Below, in pieces: positions 54,601-64,000 of a stretch of DNA of 64,000 nucleotides. The number at the start of each line of letters is the position of its first letter. The first letter of the stretch is position 1. The position numbers and the translations under genes are program-made. Origin of the DNA: Phalacrocorax aristotelis (taxonomy: Eukaryota; Chordata; Aves; Suliformes; Phalacrocoracidae); the NCBI RefSeq assembly GCF_949628215.1, contig NC_134283.1:24716975-24780974 (forward strand), read 5' to 3'. Under the pieces are notes generated by a model. The model did no database searches, was not told the origin of the DNA, and worked only from the letters and a program-made list of their open reading frames with translations.

Positions 54601-57600
54601 TTCTGGACATATGGCTACCCCCTTGCCTTCAAGCAATTCCCATTTTTTAACACCATTTCTGACAGTCTTGGAGAAGCCATGATGTTATTTTCCTTCCCCA
54701 GGGAGGATGAGGTACTGACTTCACCTTTCCTCCAGTGCCAGCCATCAGCTCGCTGAACCTCTGAGCCCTGGGGAAGAATTGTCTGTGACCCGTTTAGAGA
54801 AGGGTCCTCCTAGAAGCCTTCATTGCAGATGACCATCCAGTTGTCACGAATGGAATCACATTCACAAGAGGCTTTCAGAAGGGCTGGGACCAGCCAAGAA
54901 GCGAGTACGTCTGAGAGCAGGATGGGTGAAGGCCGTGGGTGCTTTAAGGAAGGGCTCTGCAGCCCTCACTGGACAGATATAACGCTGCCTTTGAAGCACT
55001 GATCACAGATAATACAGTATTGCACTAAGATTAAGGTACCTAATGTAACTAAAACCCAGGACCAATGGGACTTATTGACCAAAAGGGAGACAGTAATTGT
55101 CTGGATGGAACTTGCCTAGCATCTGATTCAGAGGGAAAAGTGCATGTAGCTCTTAACTGCTAGGCTTATTGGACTCAAATTTGTGGCTGATGTAAACACT
55201 TGCTAAAACAGAGCAGAAGGTGACTGTATTGTAAGCAAAATTAATGTGGGTCAGGAGATAAGGACTTTAAAACTGATGCTATATGGCAAAAGCAAAGGTT
55301 TTCATTTCTAGTAGATTGGGAAAAGTACATTTTTTAACACTGCGGCTCACAAAGCTTTTGGGTGAAAATTAATATCTAGGAAGGTAGATTTTTTGAGTTA
55401 GATACCAAGCTGATGGTGCAGTCTATTTCCTCTATACATTTGTCTGCTGTAGTATTAGCAAAGATAGAGTCCTCTGAATTTGAAAGTTGTCGTGTCTTTA
55501 ATATTCGATGCATGAGCCTTGAGGAAACAAAGAGAGGTGAAAGACTAGACGAAAGCAATGTAAGAAAATACACTGGAATCCAGCAATTATTTAACTAAGC
55601 CTTCTAACCCACAACAACACTTTGAAAATATTAACACATAATTGGTTTTTGACTCTAGGAGACAATATTGGACCACGGCATACACTGAGAGTGTAGCAAT
55701 TCTGCAGAGATATTTGTGCAGAATGCTCTTTCGTGATAGCAGTATAATTGTGAGATACGTAGTCCTGAGATATGGGCAGAGCTTATTTCTTTTTGATATC
55801 TTTATGGCTTAAGTCTTTTAATTACCTAAGGACTCTGATTAATTGTATCTTTCATTATTTATTGTGCTCTGTTCCCTCCCTTCCCACTTCATTTTTACTT
55901 GGCATTTTTCTCATCCTTGATGGAAACCTTTAGAGGGGAAGAGAGTAAGGTAGCTGATTTTATGGCTCTTTTTTTGCTTTTGCCAAGCATTGCATGATGT
56001 GGCTGAATTTATAATGAAATGCATAAATAAAACGCATTTCAAAAGCTAGGACATGACTCTTTCCGTTAGTCTGATAGACTTTCTAAGTCAGGCATGCCAC
56101 ATCTGGACCTTTATGTGTCTGACACTAGGGCCTTCTAGGACTGCAGGTTCGTCACCAAACCCCAGGGGTACCGCTTTGATTTTGCACACAGGGAACCACG
56201 GGAGGTCTTGGGGAAGGTTGTCCTAGGCCCCTGATTGCTCCCCTCAAAGGCTCAAGGTCAAGAATCTCAGGGTAGCTTAACGTTACTTCTGTTTTGTCCC
56301 TATTTTCCTTTACACTATTGATGTTTGTCTGGGTGGCCAGACAAGCTGCCCACATGGGGAGGCAGGTTTGTACAAGCTCTGATATGCAGACAGATCTCAC
56401 TCTCTGGGCAGCACGCTAGGCAGTTCCCACCTTCTCCACCTCCAAAGTTCATGCAACATTTTGCAAATGCAGCCCCAAATCTCAGTGGATGGCAAGCTGT
56501 ACAGGGAAGGAAGGACAAGGAGAGAAAATACCACAAGTTTTTAGATGCTTTCACCATAGCCCACCCATCCTGCTACAGAGCCGTACAGCTGGCAGGACCG
56601 AGGCAGCAGGCAGGGAGGTAGCAGGAGGACATGACTGAAAGCAGGAGGCTCCTTATACAAGGCTGGGAGCCAGGTGGCATAAACCAGCTGAGAGTTGGGG
56701 GAAATTGGAGGGTGCCTTTATCTGTTGAGTGATTAGGCAGAGCTGGAAGCCTGGAGAGGACCGAGAAGAACGAGGGAGAGCCACTGCACGGGGGTTTTAC
56801 TGATGGGGCAGAGAGGGATGATAACACTGCCCCATGCAGCCCTCTTTGCCAAGGCGACCAGGGTGCAGCAGCACTGTTTGAGAGCTGCTGGTCAAGAGGC
56901 AAGGTGGGATGACTTCCCCAGCTGCAGCACGCAGGGCTGCCCGGGAGTATGCGCCCAGCAGAAGAAAACAGAGTGTTTTTCCAGGTTATTCTGTAGTCTG
57001 AGAAACTGGTCTCTGGAGATTTGATATCATAAACATGATGCGGGGATCTGGAGAACGGGAGGCAGTGGGTTTGACAGGCAGGTTGTGTAGGATGGGCAGA
57101 TGGCACATGCTTAGCGTTTGTGTGTCTGCAAGGCTCAGATCACCGTTTCTTGCCAGGAGATTCTGGAGGGTGAGGAGCTCAGAGGCACACTTCTCCAAGG
57201 CCAAAGGTTCCCTTAGCACAGAAATATATTAACCATCAAACTTAATATACCTTAAGAAGAAGAAAGCAGCTGAAAGTTAAATGATTTACTTATCTTAAAT
57301 ATTTACTTGGATTTCCCCCCCCCCCACATTTTTAGCAAATCAATGTACAGTAAAAAGAAAAAAAGACCTTAATAATAGCAGTGATTAAGAAAAAAATGAA
57401 TGCTTGGGAATTTTTTTAACATCATGTTCTTTATTTGTGCTCCAATAAGTTTTATTTCCCTGTTTCTTCCATGAAGACAAGATGTATTTGGTGATCCAAG
57501 TTGTTCCACCACCAATGCTTCTAGATGGACAATGAAAATGCTATAATGCCTGTTGCTTGGTTTTGTGGTTTCTTACTAGGTTTCTGCAGAGTCCCTGCAC

Positions 57601-58580
57601 AAACGGCTCCTCTTAATGTTGTCGTCATAGGTGTCACTCCTCACAAGGATTTACTCTGGTAGTCTTTAAACTCAATTAAAACTCCTGTGGAAGTCCTGAA
57701 GAGGATTGGGAAGTCAGAGCCACTGATGCTGTTGACAGTGGTTAGCCGGGGGAGAGGGAGGGAGCTCTTTTTTGTTTCCTTTGCAACTTGTGTGTTCTAG
57801 TTACCATCACATCCAGTTAAACCCTTGTGGAGAGGGTAAATGTTTACTGTTGGGAATATTCTGTATTTTCACATCAAGACTTCTAGCATCTGCCTAACAA
57901 CAAGAAACATGAGCATGGATTCTGCAGGCTTGAAGTTGGTCTCACTTTCTCTGCCCACGTACTGATGGGCTTTTTGGCAGCTCGAGGTTCCACCTGAAAT
58001 GCAAATATTATGCAATGCTCCATTTCAGGGAATGTCTGCTTTTCTGCACAAACAGAGAAGGTAAGGTTGACAGGGTATGGCCCCTCCGACCTTGAACCTC
58101 CACTCCAGAGATAAAGCGTACTGAACAGAAAAATGGTATTTATCAATACCAACATTGTTAAAGATCCCCCATCCTTCCTCAGCTAGAAGTACCTCCCAGA
58201 CAGATCTGGACACTGGAGTAAACATCAGGGAGGGATTTCAAAAGACTACTTTTTATGAATACTAGTGATACCACAAAGCAAAATGAGGCCATTTTCTCCA
58301 TCTGAAATTGTTCTGGTATCTCCATCTATGACATCCATGGAAAGTTTAAGGTCACTTTACCTCAAGCTACCAGCACATAATTAATCTTTCAACTTAAAAG
58401 TGTTGAGTGCAACTTATTATCTGAAAAGTGGCTTCTTCACTAGAGTTCCTGAGGTTCGTTTTTTATTTCAGGGTGGTTGTTCTTCTGTGTTAAGGAGCAG
58501 ACCAAGTCAGTCACTCTCCGCACCAGGCTCTTCGGGCCGCTCTCATTCAGAAACACTTGGAATTAATTAGAAAGTAAAAA
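51686..58580. other. Region downstream of TRIM copy B without recognised exons
   Basis: This is AT-rich sequence with scattered short frames. No PRY-SPRY motif (GRHYWEV, LDYE-like, LSFYN) appears on the plus strand. Weak candidate exons flanked by splice-like sites occur at 52910-52978 (phase incompatible with the preceding microexon) and after a TTTCCTCCAG acceptor at about 54734, a short phase-compatible ending. I support neither. There is an 11-C run at 57315-57325. Confidence 0.5.
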
Positions 58581-58691
58581 CCGAAGCGTTAGGGCGGGCG
58601 TTGGTGTGGGCGGCCCAGCAGGGCAGGGCAGACCCAGCGTGGCGGGCCGGGCCGGAGCGGGGCCCCGGCGGGGCCCTCTGCAGCGGCCCGG

Positions 58692-58719
58692 CCCTCCCCT
58701 CCCCTCCCCTCCCTTCCCC
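58692..58719 (-). repeat. C-rich CCCTC repeat; G-quadruplex motif on the minus strand
   Basis: Five CCCC or CCC runs are separated by single T or TT. The minus strand therefore has at least four G-runs with very short loops. It sits upstream of the presumed first splice donor. Confidence 0.7.
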
Positions 58720-58806
58720 GGGCAGCGATGGGCGGGTTCGGCTCGGCTTTCGCCTCCTCTTGAGCTGCCGGGAGCAACGGAGGACGGTCGGTCTGTCTGT
58801 CTGTCT

Positions 58807-58826
58807 GGTCGGCCGGCCGGCCGACC
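58807..58826. repeat. 20-bp perfect GC palindrome preceded by (GTCT)n
   Basis: This palindrome is built on repeated GGCC and is identical to its own reverse complement. It directly follows a GTCTGTCTGTCT run. It lies 25 bases before the presumed exon 1 donor, so it would be in the 5' UTR and could fold. Confidence 0.8.
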
Positions 58827-60710
58827 GAGGTCCGCCCGGAGCGGCCCCGCGGTGAGTGGGCGCCTGAGCGGTGGCGGGGCGGGCAGGGCGGCCGGGCGGG
58901 CAGGGCGTCCGGGGCTCCGGCCCTGGGCCCGCCCCGGCTCCCCAAGGCGGGCCGCTGCTCGCAGCCCCGCTCGGTGGGGTGGCTCGCAGGACGGCGCCTC
59001 AAAATAATAAGAGGAAAACAGAAAATGAAAGCCAGCGGCTGGGAGGAGAGCGCCGGGTGCGGAGGTGGGGGTGTTTCTCGCCGGAGGGGCTAGGTGCCGA
59101 GGCGGTGCTGTTGCGGTCGAGTGGATGAAACCGAATGTTGTACTAAAAACATCATAACTTTACTTTCGTTGTCCTGGAAATTTAAATGTTGGTTGGCTTC
59201 TGAAGCGATATATAGGCTCTCAGCAAAACTGCAATTTCAGGAGTATAAAAAGTGCGAGAGTTTCTTCTCGCTGTACGTTGTTCTTGCAGATTTTAGTTTT
59301 TGAAAAAAAATTTTTTTTAAGTGCTCCCTTATCCAGCACGCACCCCGCGTGTGGCTTTCTGTTCAGAGCCGGACGGGCCTCCCGCACAACGCTCCGCCGT
59401 GCGCCGGCAGCCCGCTGCCACGGACGCTGCCCAAGGGAACGCCTGCGGGGCAGCGCCTCCGCTGCCCGGCCTCGCTGCCCGAACACAGCTCTTCAGTCTT
59501 CTGCCTTGCCTAGCTAACGGTAAGGGCGGGAGGAGGGTCCTAACGTAGAAGCGACTTGCTGAAGGTACTGCTTTGCAAACTCTCTGTAACAAATCCGGTT
59601 CACATTGAAACTCCTGGAGCACTGCGTGAGGCTGCAGCTGGCTATCTTCAAGAGGGATCTGCTTCAGACAGGGCATGGCGGTGTGACCGTAGTGCTCAGC
59701 GCACAGCTGCTTTCTCAGAGGTGAGCCAACGTGCCTGGAAGGGCTGGCCATGAGCGGGGCCACCGGCTTCTGTGGGACCTTCCCCAAAAAGGCTGGGGGC
59801 CGTGCAAGGTCAGTTGGCAGCTTTGCTGCTGCCAGCGCTCGGAAGAACTAACATTTGAAGGAGGAGGAGATCAAATATTTCACGCAAGCAAGGTTTTGTT
59901 GTCCAGGTTTGCGAGCTTTCCTGCTTGAGTTAATGGCAGGTGGTTATGCTGACAGTAAGGTACCTCTGTTCCCAAATGCGTTGCTCAGACATGGTAAATA
60001 TGGTATGTTTTTTTAATGGGTCCTGGTAAGGTGTCAGTATTTGTGTGACTTTTAAGTCTCATGTTGAAATAAATGTTTGTAGCTTGAATGTTTTGTTGGG
60101 AGGATGTTAAGGATTTTGTCAAAAATCTGCATTTTATTCCAAGGTACATGCAATGCAATTCCAGTGCCTACCTCAGTGTTATCATGGCAATGTTGAATTT
60201 CCTTGTTGCTCCACAAGTTAAGTGATTATTTGGAAAAGGCTGTTGTCTGACAAGAGTGAGGGCAAAGATTTACTTATCAAAATGTTGTGATATGCTTTCG
60301 TTTTACACCCTGAGGATGAGACTTTCTAAGGACTCAGAGGTAGAAGCCCACCTCCGGTTCAGTTCATGTGGAAATTTCATTTCTCATTCACCTGCTTCTC
60401 CTTTACATCTCTTCAAAAATTGTTCATGCCCTTTGAGTTTATGCATTAGTTTTCAAGTGCATGCATTTAAGTGGATGCAACTTCTGCTGTCTAGCAGGTG
60501 GATACATGAGGGTGGGTAGTGATCGCGTACAGTGATGACTCATGCACATAAAATTTAGAAAAATAATCTGGAAAACTGAGATTGGTGTCACAGATGGAAT
60601 ACTTTTAATGTAATTTCTACTCTTAAATGCTCATATCTGAAGTTTAAGCTTGTAATACGTTCTTTCAGCACGTGAGTGAGCTTCAGAATCCATTATTCCC
60701 TTACTTCCAG

Positions 60711-60769
60711 GGTGACTGTGATCTGCAACAGAGAAATGAAGTCCGAGCCAGCAAGGCCCTGTGCTGCAG
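60711..60769 (+). CDS. Candidate coding exon of an unidentified gene
   Basis: A TTACTTCCAG acceptor and a GTAGTG donor bound 59 nt. An ATG at 60736 with a purine at -3 begins MKSEPARPCAA and leaves in phase 1, which fits the next candidate exon at 62689. The frame is open upstream of the ATG within the exon, so translation might start earlier. I do not recognise the product. Confidence 0.35.
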
Positions 60770-62688
60770 GTAGTGTTTCCCCAAAGACAGGTACTAGGCA
60801 GATGCAAGCTCATGTCTGCCGTGTCATGAGCTCAGTAAGAAAGGCCCAAATGGGATCCGGAAAGAGCCTGTAAAAGTCATCAGATCTCAAGAATGCAGTA
60901 CTACCCCATATCTTTATTTTATGGCAGTCACTTACTAACAGAGGGATACTGGAAATGTCCTCAGTTCTGTATTGCAGTCTTTTTCTTTGTATCTTAAGTA
61001 GAGCTTTGTGGCAGTCAGACACCCCCTGAAGATATTATTCAAGCTCAGAGGAGCTGATAAAAGTGAATTCAAGGCATGCAAATTAGTTGTATGTAAATAG
61101 CAGCTTTCAAAACAAAAAGCACAGTAGCTCCCTTTCCAAGTTAAATATACAGAATATCTTTCAGTATACTGAACCAAAGGGTGGGTTTGGTTTTTGGTGT
61201 GTTGGTTTTTTTTTTTGTTAAGAACAAAATCCAGTTTTACTAGGCAAGCTTGGGCTAAATGGTTACAGAAATAATACAGAGCAATGCTTTCAGGCAGAAG
61301 AGGGTGAAACGGGTGTTGGAAGTGGTGTCATTTCCTAGTGTCCTGACATCAAGAGAGGCAGTGACTGTGTGCTGAAAGGCCCTTTTCATGCCACGTAGAG
61401 AAAGCTATCATACAGGTCAACACAAAGATCCAGTATATGCCCAGAGTTTAGTAGCCAAAAAAGATTTTTACTTAGAACATTACTGTCTAGACACGACCAA
61501 AAAACCTGAGTATCCCCTACACTGGAGATGTTTTATGGCACTGTGCAGAACTAACCTGAACTGTCTGGGTTTCATGTTGGAGTTTCCTGGCTCGTTAAAG
61601 AAAAACTCTGAGGTTTGAGTGAGCTGTCTGCAAGTCCTGGATGAGGGACAAGGTAATCGGAAGGATTTTCATTACTAAAATCTTTAGTAAAATCTCAGAA
61701 AACAAACTCATTCAAGTAATTTGCTACACATAAAAAGTAGTTTTGGGGTGAATTTTTCCCTTAGCTTTTACAGTATTGGTTTGCTGAGCTTTGGGTGAAA
61801 AGCTTTTCGATTTGCAACTCTCTGCTTGTGAAATGAATAAAACTGCTTAAGCAAATACAGCTACATAAAGTGCTTATGCAGAGTACTGCAGACAACATGC
61901 TTCTGTACGCTATATTCACTTCACTCTTTCTGTGTAGTATCTGGTTTTTTTAAGTACTGTAAATAATCCCTGAGCGGACTTTGCAATACTGTATGGGTAG
62001 GTGAGATTAGATATCTGGAAGGCAGGGATGAGTTATCTTTCAAGTGTGATCACTATGTGATCTCGAGTATGTTACTACTTGCAGTACATGTTTCCTCATG
62101 GTGAAGATTCTTTGTACGGCTCTTCTGAGCCTGCAACTCTTAAAACGCAATAAAGATACTGAACTGGAAGGCATTAGCCAAGGGAAGTTTGTCATTATAA
62201 GGTGTGTATAGGTATGTCATACAGTGATTATGCATGGCCAAGAGGCTATAAGATCAAAGTTTGGAGTAATCAAGAAGACAGGCAAAACGGAAGCTTTTTT
62301 CCTCTTTCCTTCCAATGTACTGACTGACTTGTATAACAAGAGCAAATATGGAGACAAATAAATACATTTGCATATTTACCCCTAAGAATAGGTAAGCATT
62401 AAAGTTCTGGGTGAACTAATCTTTGGATCCAGAAGTCCAAGTCTCAGATCTTTGTTCTCCAATTACAAGGATCAGGACCAAAAGAAGGTTATAGATACCA
62501 GAAATAGGACTTGAGTTCAAACTATGGAATTTTCCACTTAGGTCTCACCTAACCCAGCAGCGCAGTAAAGCTTCATTTTTCCTTTTTTTGGAGTGTGACT
62601 TTCCTCTGCCTGTTCTCAGAACAGTGCCACAAAGAGGCACGTTCTCCCCAGTTGTGCTTGGAGCTATTTTCATCTTTCTGGTTTGCAG

Positions 62689-62797
62689 CCCCCATGCGTG
62701 GCTCATCCGAGTTAGGCATCGAGTTGGAGGAGTGGGAGTATGAAACAGGGCAGGAGCTGGAGAAAAGCATTGATGCCTTGCTAGAAATACCTGATAG
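62689..62797 (+). CDS. Candidate coding exon, acidic peptide, unidentified
   Basis: After a TGGTTTGCAG acceptor, the phase-1 frame reads APMRGSSELGIELEEWEYE and then TGQELEKSIDALLEIPD. This is a strongly acidic, helix-prone sequence of about 36 residues. It ends either at GATAG/GTGTGG (62797) or at GGAGA/GTGAGA (62806), the latter being the better donor. Composition and splice context look coding, and the candidate exon at 60711 joins in phase. I do not recognise the family, and it does not match the N-terminus of SLC26A2, HMGXB3 or PDE6A as I know them. Confidence 0.4.
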
Positions 62798-62809
62798 GTG
62801 TGGAGAGTG

Positions 62810-64000
62810 AGAGGTCTTAATATTAAGTATCTCACAAAGAGCATGAGACCTGGCAATGATGTTCAGTCTCAGCATCTAACAGAGCATGAATTGTACAGGG
62901 CATGATAACAGGATGATGTACCTCCCCTGTCTTATGGAGAAAGCCTGTCCCTGCTGATGCCATCATGCTGTTCACAGTTTTGGAGCCAGGGAGGCCTCTG
63001 TTCGAAACACGGCTCCTTTTCAGTAGCAGTCCAGTGACAGGCTGGCAAAGAGTGAGCTGTGTTTGGTTATTTGAAAGGATGCAGGAGCTTACCCATCAGA
63101 GAGACACTCACTGTTCCTGGGTCTGCAGTGAATGAAAACACCTTTTGGGAGGCCTGGCACAGAGCAGAAGATAAAATGTGAACCCTTGCCTCTTGTATTT
63201 TCTGTTGGCTATCAGCATCTGTCCTGTGTGTTGGCTTTAGATAGCCTCCTGCACACTGTAGCCTGGTAGATCTATGGAGTACGCTATGGTGTAAGGTGGA
63301 AGAGTTGGATTACTTGGGTCAAATTGTTTTCTAGTTGGAAGGCTGTTCTAAAAATCTCTGAATATCTTTGTCTGAAAAGAGTAGCCAGTTTAAACGTTAA
63401 GTATTGTAGCTGCCTCTACTCTTACATGCATTCCTTTGATATGGTTAGGATCATTTGCTTAGGCTGTTTTAAGGCAGTAGGTGCCTGGGTTGGTATTGTC
63501 TTTCTAGCTACAAGAACCGAAGGCAGTTCATCTGTATGAGCTAGCAGGCCGCTGGAGGCATGGCTGTGTGTAAACAGCTATATAGTGCTGATGCATGGCA
63601 CTCTGGGTACTTCCATATGCAGTGTCAAACCTGGAATGGAAGAATGGAAATTGTACACTCCAGCCCCCTAGACCGAGGTTTAAAAGAAGGCATTTCCTCT
63701 CTGCATAGCTCTGGGATCAGTGACTTGTAATGGGCTGACTGCAGGGGAAACAGGTAGTTTAATCACCACGCTTAAATTAACTTCTCTTACTTCTCCCCTC
63801 ATGTTTTTGAGAGATTCACACTGCAGCGATAGTAACAGTGAATGTTTTATAGTTACTCGTGAAATGTTGACTAAATGAACAAATTTTGAGAGGGACTCTT
63901 CAGTGGCATCCTCAGCATGGCTAGCTCCAATACTGATTTGGTAATTAATTTGGTCATAAACAATGCATAGGACATTAGTTTGGTTGACGTTTGCACTGCA
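62810..64000. other. Right edge, no gene recognised
   Basis: This is probably intronic sequence of the gene starting at the CpG island. I see no exon, repeat or RNA gene. Confidence 0.5.

Larger units (their letters stand above)
58620..58851 (+). other. Putative untranslated first exon
   Basis: The exon is defined by the CpG island and the donor at 58852. Its 5' end is a guess. A short frame with an ATG at 58729 crosses the donor, so a coding start cannot be excluded, but its translation (Gly/Arg/Pro-rich) looks like a composition effect. Confidence 0.45.
58585..59540 (+). promoter_or_regulatory. CpG island promoter of the next plus-strand gene
   Basis: GC content and CpG density rise abruptly at about 58585. 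Dense CpGs run to about 59110 and again over 59330-59540. GGGCGG-type Sp1 boxes and a CCCTCCCC repeat are present, with no TATA box. A strong donor CGCG/GTGAGT lies at 58852. Additional donors at 59521 (GTAAGG) and 59720 (GTGAGC) may serve alternative first exons. By human synteny the next plus-strand gene after PPARGC1B is SLC26A2, which has a non-coding first exon, but no SLC26A2 coding sequence is seen here. Confidence 0.7.

Noticed and set aside
58589-59007. Overlapping Arg/Gly/Pro-rich frames on both strands of the CpG island
   Set aside because: They reflect GC composition. The island is better explained as promoter plus an untranslated first exon.
59329-59787. Minus-strand frame of 152 codons next to the CpG island
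   Set aside because: It has no known similarity, and the plus strand has better splice signals. A divergent transcript cannot be excluded but is not supported.
62990-63030. GTTCGAAAC resembling a tRNA T-arm
   Set aside because: There is no acceptor, D-arm or anticodon structure around it.

Overview
This is vertebrate nuclear DNA, almost certainly from a bird. The evidence is a long antisense CR1 LINE (the dominant avian retrotransposon) carrying the ATTCTATG-type 3' end, short introns, sparse repeats, and a PPARGC1B orthologue with compact exons. I cannot name the species. The layout fits the avian counterpart of the human 5q32 PPARGC1B region.

Region 1 (1-29.8 kb): the plus-strand gene PPARGC1B (PGC-1 beta). 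The window opens inside its large intron 1. Eleven coding exons, equivalent to exons 2-12 of the mammalian gene, lie between 11604 and 24613. They join in phase into 3000 nt (999 codons plus stop). Only the first coding exon, about 26 residues in mammals, lies upstream of the window. All hallmark parts are present: N-terminal acidic activation region, LKKLL and LKELL nuclear-receptor boxes, the DHDY HCF-binding motif, a poly-Glu tract, a short RS region, and an RRM split over two exons. A 3' UTR of about 5.2 kb follows, ending at an AATAAA near 29760.

Region 2 (35.7-51.7 kb): two plus-strand, tandem, TRIM25-like tripartite-motif genes. They share the exon pattern of this TRIM class: a RING plus two B-box exon, then 96-nt, 234-nt and 23-nt coiled-coil exons. 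Copy A (35.75-41.62 kb) is a decayed pseudogene. It has a likely lost start codon, two compensating frameshifts in the RING, missing zinc ligands in the RING and B-box 2, and a stop-interrupted B30.2 remnant. Copy B (43.24-51.69 kb) has a perfect C3HC4 RING and intact B-boxes and coiled coil. A frame change separates its RING from its B-boxes, two extra microexons precede the expected B30.2 exon, and no B30.2 exon is visible. A roughly 2.9-kb antisense CR1 sits in one of its introns.

Region 3 (58.5-64 kb): a CpG island with a good splice donor, apparently the promoter and first exon of another plus-strand gene. Two downstream candidate coding exons join in phase into a short acidic peptide that I do not recognise. 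Regions 30-35.7 kb and 51.7-58.5 kb look intergenic, or hold undetected terminal or untranslated exons.

I see no prokaryote-type system, RNA gene, CRISPR array or virus. The most notable content is the TRIM pair in different states of decay, and the unassigned gene at the right end.
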